Position numbers and translations under genes: made by a program
Notes under the pieces: generated by a model
The model's input: the letters and a program-made list of their open reading frames with translations, nothing else
Told to the model about the DNA's origin: nothing
Database searches by the model: none
Part shown: in pieces, positions 7,912 to 17,068 of the stretch
Layout of the letters: each line of letters begins with the position of its first letter
Numbering within the stretch: the stretch's first letter is position 1
Source of the DNA: Paenibacillus marchantiae
GTDB lineage: Bacteria > Bacillota > Bacilli > Paenibacillales > Paenibacillaceae
NCBI RefSeq assembly: GCF_028771845.1
Contig: NZ_CP118270.1
Location: 2,170,001 to 2,234,000, forward strand
Direction: 5' to 3'
DNA: 64,000 nt

Positions 7912-10071
7912 TTAAGGCTGCCAGTCCACTGTAACGGTAGCCGTTCCACTGGCTGGTGTGGTGAAGGTATGGTTGTTGCCATTTTCCCACGTGATGGTAG
8001 AGCCGTTCTTTTTGAAGAACTTGAATTCCAGATTCGTTCCGGCTGGCACACTCACGTCATAATACCAGGTTGGATAGGAATAGATCACCTGATTGAACGC
8101 CGGACCAATGGCGAGAGGGCCTGTGGACCAGTTACCCAGTTCCGCGACATTGCCCGTCAGATAGAGATTCTGACCGAGTGTCGTGGATGCATTGTTGATG
8201 ACAAACCGCACGGAAACCTGGTTGCCACTAAGAATCGTGAAATTGTTATAAGTGTTGCTGTTGACTCCGCTCGCTGCAACTTTGACTGCATAGTTGCCGG
8301 CAGCAACTGCAGGGATGGTCACTTTGATCTGAGTATCTTCCCATGATGTAATGGATGAACCGGTAACAGCGGTTGTTCCGAAATAGACAGTGCCTTTGGT
8401 AGTACCAAATCCACGACCATCAATGGTAACGGTATTACCCGCTTTACCCATTACAGGGCCCACATGCCCGATGGTTGGTGTAGTGGTATTGGCTGTATAC
8501 TGCCAGACTGCTGTAGCTCCTGCTGCCAAAGTGAAGTTAGCGACGTTACCTCCTGTAGAGGTAATGTTATTACCACTTAATGCACCTGCAAGAACATCGT
8601 TGTATGTACCCGAAGGAAGCGAAGTGGTCAGACCACTGATGGATGTGGGAGTCGAAAGATTACGGTTAACCGCTACGACGGCCACGTTGTTGCCGAATTT
8701 ACGTTCATACACATACACATCGTTGTTAATCCAGCGCTGCTGGGTTGTTCCATAGGCGATGGCTGGATTGGTTTTGCGCAATGGAGCGAGCTTGCTGATG
8801 ACGTTAAAAGCAGTTGTTGTTTTGGAGAACGAAGGCATTTTAGCACGGTTATCCGGGTCACCGTTACCTGTCATATACTGCTCAGTGCCATAATAGATGG
8901 CTGGTACGCCCCGTGAGGTAAGTGTAAATGCAAGAGCTTGTTCCAAGCGACGGTTGTTAACGGCACTTGTTTTGAAGCGATCCATGTCATGGTTATCAAT
9001 AAAAGTCACTTGGTCATTCACCTGTGCATAATCAGCGGCAGTGCTGGTGATCATGGAATCCAGGGCAACCATCGTGGATGTGTTATCACGGAACACGTTA
9101 CGTACTTCATTGTTGAAACGGAAGTCAAGCAGACTCATGCCGGACTGGTTGGCGAAGTTGGTATTGTCCGCATCGGATGCGGATGAACCCAGGAACCATT
9201 CACCAAACGTGAATACCGGTTTGTAGCCATAGATGGAGGACATCCAGTTCTTTTGCCATCCCATCGGCATATGCTTCACCGCATCCACCCGGATTCCGTC
9301 AATACCCATATCCAGCCAGAGCTTGATCGCATCCTTGAAGTAGGTGTCAATGGTGCTGTTATTGTGATTCAGGTCAGCAAGATCATAGAGGTTTTTGTAG
9401 ATACCGTTCTCCAGTGTGGAGAAGTCGGAACCGCCATTGTGGTGGAAAAGTTTGTTCGTATCATTGGTGTAGCCATCAAGCAGCGTACCGTTATTGTACA
9501 ACTTTCCATTCTCTGCGAACGAGGTGTCGGTTTCCATGGCAGGAGAGGTATGGTTGGGAGCAAAATCAATGATGACTTTAATGCCTTTGGCATGTGCCGT
9601 ATTGATCAGATTCTGGAAATCGGTCATCGTACCGAAAGCAGGATTGGTCTTCTTGAAGTCACGTGCCCAATAGCCGTGATAAGCCGTATTGTTAACACCG
9701 GAATAGTTAATCAGCGAGTAAATGTTCTCCACAGGCTGGGAAATCCAGAGTGCCGTAATGCCGAGATCGGAAAAATAGTTGTCGTTGATCTTGTTGATCA
9801 GTCCTTGCCAGTCGCCCCCGCAATAGAGCTTCAGGTTAGAACAGGAGGCGTCATAGGCTCCCCCGGTAGGGTTGTTGGAGGGATTGCCGTCCAGAAAGCG
9901 GTCGGTAAATACCTGATAAATAACATCGGTGCTGAAGTTCTGCTTGTTGCTTACAGCCGTATCAGCATCTGCAAATACGGAGGCCGCCGGGAATAATGGC
10001 AGTGCACTTCCGGCCAGCAAGCTGAAGCTCAACGTGGTACTGAGGATGATTCGCTTGGTCCATTTGAACAT
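7912..10071 (-). CDS. cgt: Cyclomaltodextrin glucanotransferase (CGTase), secreted
   Basis: 719 residues. Signal peptide to about residue 34 (SVFA|DAD), then GH13 domains A/B/C, an IPT/TIG domain (about 530-610) and a C-terminal CBM20 starch-binding domain. With the 34-residue signal removed, numbering matches the classical CGTases: nucleophile Asp229 (GIRVDAVKH), acid/base Glu257 (TFGEWFLG), Asp328 ([10 protein letters not shown]) and central Tyr195 ([11 protein letters not shown]). It turns starch into cyclodextrins outside the cell. Lys occupies the position of residue 47 (SNLKLYCGG), as in P. macerans alpha-type enzymes, so alpha-cyclodextrin may be favoured; this is a guess. A MITE-like element ends 22 bases before the start codon, so the promoter must lie in or beyond it. 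Confidence 0.96.
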   Translation of the reverse strand: MFKWTKRIILSTTLSFSLLAGSALPLFPAASVFADADTAVSNKQNFSTDVIYQVFTDRFLDGNPSNNPTGGAYDASCSNLKLYCGGDWQGLINKINDNYFSDLGITALWISQPVENIYSLINYSGVNNTAYHGYWARDFKKTNPAFGTMTDFQNLINTAHAKGIKVIIDFAPNHTSPAMETDTSFAENGKLYNNGTLLDGYTNDTNKLFHHNGGSDFSTLENGIYKNLYDLADLNHNNSTIDTYFKDAIKLWLDMGIDGIRVDAVKHMPMGWQKNWMSSIYGYKPVFTFGEWFLGSSASDADNTNFANQSGMSLLDFRFNNEVRNVFRDNTSTMVALDSMITSTAADYAQVNDQVTFIDNHDMDRFKTSAVNNRRLEQALAFTLTSRGVPAIYYGTEQYMTGNGDPDNRAKMPSFSKTTTAFNVISKLAPLRKTNPAIAYGTTQQRWINNDVYVYERKFGNNVAVVAVNRNLSTPTSISGLTTSLPSGTYNDVLAGALSGNNITSTGGNVANFTLAAGATAVWQYTANTTTPTIGHVGPVMGKAGNTVTIDGRGFGTTKGTVYFGTTAVTGSSITSWEDTQIKVTIPAVAAGNYAVKVAASGVNSNTYNNFTILSGNQVSVRFVINNASTTLGQNLYLTGNVAELGNWSTGPLAIGPAFNQVIYSYPTWYYDVSVPAGTNLEFKFFKKNGSTITWENGNNHTFTTPASGTATVTVDWQP

Positions 10072-10093
10072 TGGTAATCCACCCTTCGTTTAT

Positions 10094-10325
10094 TATATAA
10101 ATTGAACTAAAGAATATTTACACTTACCACTCCGATGACAGAACAACCTTCCGATCGCTGTTATCCCCAGATTTTTTTGATGCCCTTTTCAAAGGGGGAA
10201 ATCCGGGGATAAAGGCGAAGCGTATGCTTCCGATGGAGCTTTCCTTCAGAAAGCTTTTAGCTTCACTTCTTCAGGTTATTTCTGTCCTCTCCGTTCTCGT
10301 GCAAATGTGTAGTTCAATTTATATA
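10094..10325. mobile_element. MITE-like element with 16-bp perfect terminal inverted repeats
   Basis: TATATAAATTGAACTA at 10094-10109 is exactly inverted as TAGTTCAATTTATATA at 10310-10325. The similarity continues imperfectly inward (ATTTACAC versus ATTTGCAC). The termini sit in TA dinucleotides, as expected for Tc1/mariner/IS630-mobilised MITEs. Inside is a long hairpin at about 10161-10212 (TTATCCCCAGATTT with AAATCCGGGGATAA, one mismatch). There is no open reading frame. The element ends 22 bases before the CGTase start. No second copy was seen in this window. Confidence 0.6.
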
Positions 10326-10349
10326 GATTTGTGATCTCTTTTTTGATTG

Positions 10350-10363
10350 GAAAAGCGCTTTCA
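10350..10363. promoter_or_regulatory. cre-like site upstream of the CGTase gene
   Basis: GAAAAGCGCTTTCA matches 12 of 14 cre consensus positions. It is separated from the CGTase gene by the MITE-like element. It could mediate CcpA repression if the CGTase promoter lies on this far side. Confidence 0.5.
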
Positions 10364-10784
10364 ACATTGGACGTTGGTAGGTTATTCTTAACGATATCCC
10401 CCCTTTATGAACGCCAACAACCCCGGCACCTCCTGCTGGAGTTACCGGGGTTGTCCTAAACCGATTGGGTTTAAAAGCATGGCCCTCTAGTTATAATCAC
10501 AACGTTATGATAATTAAATAATGGTTTGGTTGTCAATAACTTTTTCTTGAGCATTTTTTTTCTATTTCTATATTTACAAATCAGGCTCAACAGATTTAAA
10601 CTATTCGCAGACCCACCAATATAAGGGCTATGCATTTTAGAACATTTCGGTGTTTTAAAACAACCCCGTCTCTTCAGAGACGGGGTTGTTTGTCGATGTA
10701 GCCAAGGGAAGAACGAAGCAGGACTAACAAGTAAATCCCGGTAGTTTAAAAGGGAAATCTATAGGAGAGGCGGTTGATGGATCA
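10364..10784. other. AT-rich intergenic region with two GC-rich hairpins
   Basis: No credible gene in 420 bases. A hairpin at 10418-10453 (CAACCCCGG/CCGGGGTTG, inner CTCC/GGAG) has no T-run. A second at 10657-10691 looks like a terminator. Between them the sequence is AT-rich. A possible + strand promoter has TTGAGC near 10552 followed by TATATT. The stretch could hold a short untranslated RNA, or only insulate the divergent genes. Confidence 0.35.
10657..10691. terminator. Hairpin terminator in the CGTase-esterase intergenic region
   Basis: AAACAACCCCGTCTC and GAGACGGGGTTGTTT form a perfect 15-bp stem with a TTCA loop. U-rich sequence flanks it on both strands. No annotated gene ends into it on the + strand. 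Confidence 0.6.
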
Positions 10785-12158
10785 GTGAACACTCATTCTG
10801 TCATCGAATGTGTGGAAGGTTTCAAGGCATCCAGGCTGGACAACACAAGAAAGATTTTTGTCTATTTGCCACCAGGCTATAAGGAGCATGTGGATCAACG
10901 CTATCCGGTGTTATACATGCATGCGGGTCAGAGGGCCTTCGGCTCTTCGACTGCGGGAAATGAAACGTGGCACGTAGATCAGGCGGCAGACCAACTGATT
11001 GATCAAGGCTTGATGGATGGACTGATCATTGTCGGAATTGCCCATGTTCGTCCAGTTACACACAATGAATTCTATCATTTCATTGCGCCTGCAAGAGAAG
11101 CGGTGAGTGTGGGCTGCTCAGGCCTGGATTATGAACACTTTATCATTCATGAACTGAAACCATTCATTGACGAGCATTACCGCACACTTCCAGACAAGGA
11201 CAATACGGGACTGCTTGGTTCTTCCGCAGCGGCACTCAGCACCTTCCATATAGGAACACGTCATCCTGAAATTTTTGGCAAACTGATCATGCTCTCTCCC
11301 TTTTTCGTGGACGTGCAGCTGGATGAAACGTCGGAGAGCAGGTTACAGGAAGAGGATATGTACCTCATGCCTGAGGGCAGTGCTCCCATTCAAATGTGGA
11401 TGGATATTGGGGACGCAGAAGGATTGTTTCTGCCTTCCCAGGTAAGGAATGTCGTCCATCAGATGCTCGAACTGGGATATAAGCCTGGCAAGGATATCGC
11501 ATTTCTGGAACAGCAGGATGCAGGTCATCAGGAAGCGGATTGGGGAGAGCGGGTTCACCTTCCGCTTCTGTACATGTTTGGCCGAATCGGGAATCCAGTC
11601 TCTCTGGAGCTGATGGGAAGGGACGTTATTGGATTGAAGGGCGGCATGAGCGGGTACATCAATGCGCTGCTTCATTACGATAGCGGGTTCACCATGAGTG
11701 TGCTTGAAGGGGATTATAGGTCCGATCACCCTGATGTTCTTGAGGTTCGACCCAATGGGGAACTGTTTCCTGTCAAGATAGGTCATGCAGTGGTTACCCT
11801 GACGGTGGGAGAGTTGTCGGCATCACGCATGTACACGGTTGTGGAAGAATTATCGGGTCACGTGACTGTCTGCATGAGTGCCGAGGTACCCTTTCAGGAC
11901 ATGTATGATGACTCGATCTACGGAGGTATGGGCATGAAGCTTCTGCACACCGGAGGTGGTCATTATGAAGGCTGTTTCGAGGTTCCACGTGACAGCGGAT
12001 TTCGGTTCAGGTTCACGCGAGGCTTCCGGCAGTTTGAAACCGATGCAGATGGCAAGGCACTGCCCAATCGGGTGTTTCGTGCCCATGCTAATCTGTCTCT
12101 TCATTACAAAATCCAGTCTTGGGGCAGCACGGCTGCCAAAGCCGGGAATAGGAGGTAG
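10785..12158 (+). CDS. Putative esterase (Esterase D / Fes-like alpha/beta hydrolase)
   Basis: 457 residues. The first 280 form an esterase-family (PF00756-type) alpha/beta hydrolase: FVYLPPGYKEH, the nucleophile elbow GLLGSSAAAL (Ser about residue 146), and a late His in EQQDAGHQEADW. The C-terminal 170 residues are a separate part, ending with a beta-rich segment (FRFRFTRGFRQFE) that resembles glycogen-binding-like domains; this is tentative. Start is GTG 10785. An AGGAGAGG site at 10763-10770 better serves ATG 10777, which reads only three codons before a TGA overlapping the GTG. The stop is 3 bases before the next start. It probably hydrolyses or releases the acyl product made by the next two proteins. 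Confidence 0.8.
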   Translation: MNTHSVIECVEGFKASRLDNTRKIFVYLPPGYKEHVDQRYPVLYMHAGQRAFGSSTAGNETWHVDQAADQLIDQGLMDGLIIVGIAHVRPVTHNEFYHFIAPAREAVSVGCSGLDYEHFIIHELKPFIDEHYRTLPDKDNTGLLGSSAAALSTFHIGTRHPEIFGKLIMLSPFFVDVQLDETSESRLQEEDMYLMPEGSAPIQMWMDIGDAEGLFLPSQVRNVVHQMLELGYKPGKDIAFLEQQDAGHQEADWGERVHLPLLYMFGRIGNPVSLELMGRDVIGLKGGMSGYINALLHYDSGFTMSVLEGDYRSDHPDVLEVRPNGELFPVKIGHAVVTLTVGELSASRMYTVVEELSGHVTVCMSAEVPFQDMYDDSIYGGMGMKLLHTGGGHYEGCFEVPRDSGFRFRFTRGFRQFETDADGKALPNRVFRAHANLSLHYKIQSWGSTAAKAGNRR

Positions 12159-12160
12159 CC

Positions 12161-13582
12161 ATGATTAGTCAACCGTTCCAACCAACGATGGATATTCCGT
12201 ATTATTATCCCTGTAATTTTCCTTTGATTCACGAAATCCTTCAGCGTCAGGGCTCGATAAGCAGTCTCGGTCTGTTAGCTTCCAGCCGCTTATATAGTCT
12301 GACTTCCTGTTCAGATCGTGGCCTAATTAAGCCTTACTTTCATAAGCTGGATTATGAGGAGCCGATGTGGGAAGTGTTTGGAGAACGGGAGTTTGACAGC
12401 TTCGAACAAGGAAAGGCATATATTCGGGAACGGCTTGAAAATGAGGGGCCTTTGGTCGTTACAGGCACAAGTTACTGCTTGCCTTATGGGGATGATTATC
12501 GAAATCCCGAGTATATTCATAAACTCGTTAAACAAGACTCACGCCTGCATCTGGTCGATCATTGGCTGGCTGTGTACGGAATGGATGAGGAGCAGTTCTA
12601 TGTCTATGACCCCGTTCCCTCCAAATACATGGGAGCTGTGTCATCACCTGATTTCCAAGAGTTCTGGAAAGGAAACAAAAATATCTCCGAGCTCGAAATA
12701 GCCCGGCGCAAAGAAACATTACGAACATATGGCACGATGGAGATCCGTGCAGTGGAAACACTCGACTCCGCAGGCTATCGGAACATGCTGCGCTCTGCGC
12801 TGGCGACACAGGCCCATGAATTCATCGCGGGCAGAACGATCTGGGAGGGCAATCGAAGCTATTATTTTGGACAGGCTGTCACATCACAATTGTTACAAAG
12901 ATTGCACCCGGATGCCGAGGTGGATCGGGAACAGGAGAAAGCTATCTCCGCGTTCCTGTTCGACATGCGCTGGAGCCGCTACTTTTTCCGCGATTTGCTG
13001 GAAGAGGCCGCCCAATGGCTCGATTCTCCTCATGATCAATATGTTGCAGAATTCGGTGCAATGATTGCCCGATGGGAACAGGCGCATAAGCTGCTGCAGA
13101 TCGCCAGAATGAAACGAAGCCCTGAATGGCGGGAGCAGTTAACAGATATTATCGAACAATTGGCGGCGGACGAATTACGCTGGTACGAAGCGCTAATGAC
13201 GACACATCAGCATGCTGATCGCTTCAGACAGATCCCATCGACTGTGGGAAATCCCGCGCCTACGCCTTCACATCGGGAAGTCATTGAGCGGATTGTGCTG
13301 GACAGCTGCGATGAGCTTAATCGGTACCATAACGCGCCCATTCCTCTAGAGCATGGCTTGCAGGCGCCCCTATATGGAAGTCGGGGAAGACTGGACTCCC
13401 TTGAACTTGTAACTTTACTTGCCGTTGTCGAGCAAAGTGTTGAAGATACGTTCGGTGTAGGGATAACCCTCGCGGAAATGGCGGCAGCTTCCATGCCAGA
13501 AAGTCCTTATCGAACGGTGGAATCACTGGTTGAATATCTGGAGGCGCAATTGAAACCTTGCCCAAAGGATGATGAGGGATGA
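12161..13582 (+). CDS. BtrH-type acyltransferase fused to an acyl carrier protein domain
   Basis: 473 residues. Residues about 10-320 resemble the BtrH N-terminal family, papain-like enzymes named after the butirosin acyltransferase. A Cys (PYYYPCNFPL, Cys18) plus His134 and Asp150 (LVDHWLAVYG and YVYDP) could form the catalytic triad. Residues about 380-465 look like a carrier protein: RLDSLELVTLL with Ser413 as the likely phosphopantetheine site, then a TVESLVEYLEA ending. BtrH moves an acyl group from a separate ACP onto an amine; here both parts are in one chain. The gene starts 3 bases after the esterase stop with AGGAGG inside the esterase end, and overlaps the ligase gene by ATGA. Acyl group and acceptor are unknown. 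Confidence 0.75.
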   Translation: MISQPFQPTMDIPYYYPCNFPLIHEILQRQGSISSLGLLASSRLYSLTSCSDRGLIKPYFHKLDYEEPMWEVFGEREFDSFEQGKAYIRERLENEGPLVVTGTSYCLPYGDDYRNPEYIHKLVKQDSRLHLVDHWLAVYGMDEEQFYVYDPVPSKYMGAVSSPDFQEFWKGNKNISELEIARRKETLRTYGTMEIRAVETLDSAGYRNMLRSALATQAHEFIAGRTIWEGNRSYYFGQAVTSQLLQRLHPDAEVDREQEKAISAFLFDMRWSRYFFRDLLEEAAQWLDSPHDQYVAEFGAMIARWEQAHKLLQIARMKRSPEWREQLTDIIEQLAADELRWYEALMTTHQHADRFRQIPSTVGNPAPTPSHREVIERIVLDSCDELNRYHNAPIPLEHGLQAPLYGSRGRLDSLELVTLLAVVEQSVEDTFGVGITLAEMAAASMPESPYRTVESLVEYLEAQLKPCPKDDEG

Positions 13583-14991
13583 ATATCACTTTTCTTCTGG
13601 AACGGTTCGCCGCGTATGACCATCGTCCTGCGTTGATATGGAAGGACGAGCAGTATAGTTATAACTGGTTATTGGATCAGGTTCACACCTTTAGCCAGTG
13701 GATTTCCAGAGAAGGGATTGAAGGGACAACCGTTGCGCTTGAAGAGGATTATTCTCCTTATGCGGCAGCGGCATTGATCGCTCTACTGGAGCGGAATTGT
13801 ATTGTGGTTCCGATGGATCGACACTTGGTCGAGGCTAAAAGGAATGAGTATACAGCGCTCGCTCAGGCAGAATGGCGCATGAGTGTTGGGGAAGGGGAAG
13901 CTATAGCCAGACGTTGCTCCGTGCAAGGCTCTCGGTCCCCGATTTTGGATAGGCTGAGTCAGGAAAAGAACGCAGGTCTGGTAATCTTCTCATCCGGATC
14001 GACAGGGCAAAGCAAAGCTGCTGTTCACAGCGCGGATCGTCTGTTGCACGGGTTCAGGCGGCAAGTCCGGCCGCTCTTTACCATTCCGTTTATGATGTTT
14101 GACCACATTGGCGGCTTAAACACGATGCTGCAATCCCTGTCCAGCGGCGGCTGTTTATGCGTCATACCGGATCGCTCCCCCCTGGAAGTATGCAAAACCA
14201 TTGAAAAGTACCGTGTTCAGGCCTTGCCAGTCTCACCAACGTTCATGAATTTGCTGCTCCTTAGTGGAGTCTATCAGGAGTTCGATCTATCCAGTCTCGA
14301 AGTGGTCTCCTATGGTTCAGAGGTTATGCCAGAGGCGCTGCTTACCGCATGGAATAGACAGTTTCCGAATGTACGTACGGTGCAGGCTTATGGTATGTCG
14401 GAGCTTGGCATTCTGCCGACACGCTCCAAAAATTCCGGTTCATTGCTATTTACGGTTCGTGACGGAGAAGTCCGTTATCGGATTGTGGACGGGTTGCTTG
14501 AGATCCAAACAAAAACGGCCATGATTGGGTATCTGAACGCTCCGTCTCCGTTCACGGAAGATGGTTGGCTCCAGACCGGGGATGAAGCGGAGATGGAGGA
14601 TGGCTACATTCGCATTTTGGGTCGCCGCTCCGAGATCATTAATGTAGGCGGACGTAAGGTTTATCCTGCGGAAGTGGAGAGTATTCTGGAACAAATGGAA
14701 TTCATTGAAACAGCAGTCGTGAGTGGCGAGTCAAGTGGGATCATGGGACAGATGGTAAAGGCCACGGTCAGACTTACAGGTGAACAGACTCTTACGGAAC
14801 TACGCAGACAAATCTGGGATTTTTGCCGAGACAAGCTACCCCAGTACAAAATCCCGCAAAAGATTGTGATTACTCAGGAGACATTAACAAGTTCAAGAAT
14901 GAAGAAAATAAGAATTCCCGGTCCTATCTCCTCCGTTCGGGATGAGGTTGCGGCTAGCCTGGAGGAGGATATGGAAGGGACACAATACTGA
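13579..14991 (+). CDS. AMP-forming acyl/aminoacyl ligase (adenylation enzyme)
   Basis: 470 residues, the size of a stand-alone ANL-superfamily enzyme. The ATP-binding motif is IFSSGSTGQSKA (about 138-149). Others are VVSYGSEVM, QAYGMSELG, GWLQTGDEAEM, ILGRRSEIINVGGRKVYPAEVE, and near the C-terminus PQYKIPQKIVI with a late catalytic Lys region (TSSRMKKIR). It should activate a carboxylic acid and load it onto the carrier domain of the preceding protein, to which it is translationally coupled (ATGA overlap). The acid cannot be read from the sequence. A terminator follows, closing a three-gene operon. Confidence 0.88.
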   Translation: MNITFLLERFAAYDHRPALIWKDEQYSYNWLLDQVHTFSQWISREGIEGTTVALEEDYSPYAAAALIALLERNCIVVPMDRHLVEAKRNEYTALAQAEWRMSVGEGEAIARRCSVQGSRSPILDRLSQEKNAGLVIFSSGSTGQSKAAVHSADRLLHGFRRQVRPLFTIPFMMFDHIGGLNTMLQSLSSGGCLCVIPDRSPLEVCKTIEKYRVQALPVSPTFMNLLLLSGVYQEFDLSSLEVVSYGSEVMPEALLTAWNRQFPNVRTVQAYGMSELGILPTRSKNSGSLLFTVRDGEVRYRIVDGLLEIQTKTAMIGYLNAPSPFTEDGWLQTGDEAEMEDGYIRILGRRSEIINVGGRKVYPAEVESILEQMEFIETAVVSGESSGIMGQMVKATVRLTGEQTLTELRRQIWDFCRDKLPQYKIPQKIVITQETLTSSRMKKIRIPGPISSVRDEVAASLEEDMEGTQY

Positions 14992-15059
14992 TTGAACGAA
15001 TGAATAAAGTGACTCATGAATGCCAATGCAGCAGGGGACATCATGAGTTGTAATAGGAG

Positions 15060-15104
15060 AGGGGAACCTTCGGATGCATGACGCACCGATGGTTCCCCTT
15101 TTTT
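15060..15104 (+). terminator. Terminator of the ligase operon
   Basis: AGGGGAACC pairs with GGTTCCCCT and TCGG with CCGA inside; TTTTTT follows at about 15099-15104. Confidence 0.8.
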
Positions 15105-15185
15105 CACTTTGAGAGATAAACATACACAGTATTCTTGCGAATGATCTGGGATAGCATCGAGAAGGGCTGTTCATTAATGTAATTG

Positions 15186-16955
15186 TTATGCCTTAACGTG
15201 TGATTTGACATCCAACTGCAACAGGGAGAAACCGTACGCTTCCAAGTCCAGCTTCAGCTTGTTCTGCTGAGTTTCCCGAGTTGTGGCTGAGAATACATTA
15301 CGCCAAGTTCCTTGGTGTAGTGGCAACTCCATACTGCGTGGTTCTTCACTTGCATTCAGGACGAGTACAAATTGTTCCCCGGTCTCCTGATCCTTGCGTC
15401 CAATGGCAATGCACGGGTCTCCTGCTTCCGCGTAAATCATGGTGATGTCCGCACTGCGCAATGCAGCGTGTTGTTTACGCAGGGCAATGGCTTGGGTGAA
15501 GAAATCGAGCAGATCCTTGTTCTGCTTCTGTTCGTCCCACTCCATACATTTGCGACAACCTGGATCATAGCCACCATCCAGCCCTACCTCGTCACCATAG
15601 TAAATACAAGGAGCACCTGGGTACGTAAGCAGCAGAATGACAGCTAGCTTCATCTTGCGTACATCCCCTTCACATAGGGTGAGCAGTCTTGGTGTGTCAT
15701 GACTGCCGAGCAGGTTGAAAGCTGCTTCGGTTACAGGCTGTGAATACGCAGCAAGCAGTTTGCCAACCTCGTTGGCAAATCCGAGGCCGTCCAGCTTGCC
15801 AAGCACAGCGTAATCCATGACTGAATTCGTGAAAGGGTAGTTCATGACTGCATCAAACTGATCCCCCTGCAGCCACATGATGGAATCATGCCAGATTTCG
15901 CCTAGTAGATAGGCATCCGGGTTAAGTGATTTGACCGTTTGCCGGAATTCACGCCAGAATTGATGGTCTACCTCATTGGCAACATCCAGCCTCCAACCGT
16001 CGATACCCATATCCTGAATCCAGTAGCGGGCCACCTCCAGCAAATATTCCTTAACCTCGGGATGCTCCGTGTTCAGTTTAGGCATAAGGGGTTCGAAGGC
16101 AAAGGTATCATATGTGGGAATACCATCCTCGATACGTGCCGGCCATTCTCTGACATGGAACCAATCTGCATAACGGGAAGCAGCCCCTTTTTCAAGCACA
16201 TCTGCGAATGGAAGGAACTCTCTGCCTGAGTGGTTAAACACCGCGTCCAGAACTACCCGTATCCCACGTGCATGGCATGCATCCACAAGTTCCTTCAATT
16301 TCTCATTGGTGCCAAAGTGCGGATCGACCCTCAGGTAGTCTGCGGTATTGTACTTATGGTTGGTTGTAGCCTGGAACACCGGGCAGAAATAAATGGCGTT
16401 AATGCCAAGTGCGCTCAGATGATCGAGGTGGTCCAGAACACCTTGCAAGTCACCTCCGAAAAAATTGACAGGCGTCGGTTCACCGCCCCAGGGTTCAGCA
16501 TTCTTTGGACTGATCGACGGATCACCATTGGCAAAACGTTCAGGGAAGATCTGATAGAATACAGCATCCTTAACCCAAGCAGGTGCCTCGAAGAAATCCA
16601 CCGGATTCATAAATGGAAAATCGAAAAATTCCAACGGATGATCAGGCAGAGCCTGTTCGAATCCCCGTTCCGTCATCCAGACCGATTCTTCTCCCTCGAT
16701 CAGTTGGAAGCCGTAGCGTAATCTACGGTAAGGTGGTTGCGCTTCCACTTCCCAATAATCGAACAGGGCATCACGGGCAAAGATTCGCATCGGAAGGTGG
16801 AGAACCGTACGATCCCATGCATATTTATCCCCGATGATGGCGATAACAGCATCCAGGTCGCCCCGCTTGGAACGGAGCCTCAGGTGCATGGTGGAACGGT
16901 CATATACGTAGGACCAATTCATTTTGGGACGATGATAAATAGCTTCAAGTAACAT
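15186..16955 (-). CDS. Neopullulanase / cyclomaltodextrinase (GH13, intracellular)
   Basis: About 589 residues with no signal peptide. An N-terminal CBM34-like domain (about 1-125) is followed by a GH13 barrel. The CDase-type region V motif MPKLN is present. Conserved regions are DAVFNHSG, GWRLDVANEVD (nucleophile Asp), LLGEIWHDS (acid/base Glu) and LLGSHDTPR. This set marks cyclomaltodextrinase/neopullulanase/maltogenic amylase, enzymes that open imported cyclodextrins and maltodextrins. The best start is ATG 16955, with AAGGAG 8 bases upstream. The upstream GTG 16964 overlaps that ribosome site. A terminator-like hairpin lies in the leader at 17000-17039. Confidence 0.94.
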   Translation of the reverse strand: MLLEAIYHRPKMNWSYVYDRSTMHLRLRSKRGDLDAVIAIIGDKYAWDRTVLHLPMRIFARDALFDYWEVEAQPPYRRLRYGFQLIEGEESVWMTERGFEQALPDHPLEFFDFPFMNPVDFFEAPAWVKDAVFYQIFPERFANGDPSISPKNAEPWGGEPTPVNFFGGDLQGVLDHLDHLSALGINAIYFCPVFQATTNHKYNTADYLRVDPHFGTNEKLKELVDACHARGIRVVLDAVFNHSGREFLPFADVLEKGAASRYADWFHVREWPARIEDGIPTYDTFAFEPLMPKLNTEHPEVKEYLLEVARYWIQDMGIDGWRLDVANEVDHQFWREFRQTVKSLNPDAYLLGEIWHDSIMWLQGDQFDAVMNYPFTNSVMDYAVLGKLDGLGFANEVGKLLAAYSQPVTEAAFNLLGSHDTPRLLTLCEGDVRKMKLAVILLLTYPGAPCIYYGDEVGLDGGYDPGCRKCMEWDEQKQNKDLLDFFTQAIALRKQHAALRSADITMIYAEAGDPCIAIGRKDQETGEQFVLVLNASEEPRSMELPLHQGTWRNVFSATTRETQQNKLKLDLEAYGFSLLQLDVKSHVKA

Positions 16956-16999
16956 AGCATTCACTCCTTATCTGGGATGGATCATATGGCTATAAACGC

Positions 17000-17039
17000 A
17001 AAAAAGGCACAACCCCAATGTTCACGAGGTTGTACCTTT
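17000..17039 (-). terminator. Terminator-like hairpin in the leader of the neopullulanase gene
   Basis: On the - strand AAAGGTACAACC pairs with GGTTGTGCCTTT (one mismatch), followed by TTTTTT. It ends 45 bases before the start codon. With the SD at 16964-16969, little room remains for a promoter between hairpin and gene. It may therefore be an attenuator, or the terminator of the upstream gene (stop at 17211) with read-through. Confidence 0.6.
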
Positions 17040-17068
17040 CGGCAGCATAGCCTTTTGATTATAGTGCT

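Noticed and set aside
7816..8346. Open frame of 176 codons on the + strand over the CGTase 3' end
   Set aside because: Lies across the bidirectional terminator and antisense to the CGTase starch-binding domain.
9253..9996. 247-codon open frame on the + strand opposite the CGTase gene
   Set aside because: Antisense shadow of a clearly identified GH13 gene. No ribosome site and no recognisable protein features.
10161..10212. Long hairpin considered as a riboswitch for CGTase
   Set aside because: It lies inside the inverted-repeat-bounded element and matches no riboswitch architecture I know. Better explained as part of the MITE.
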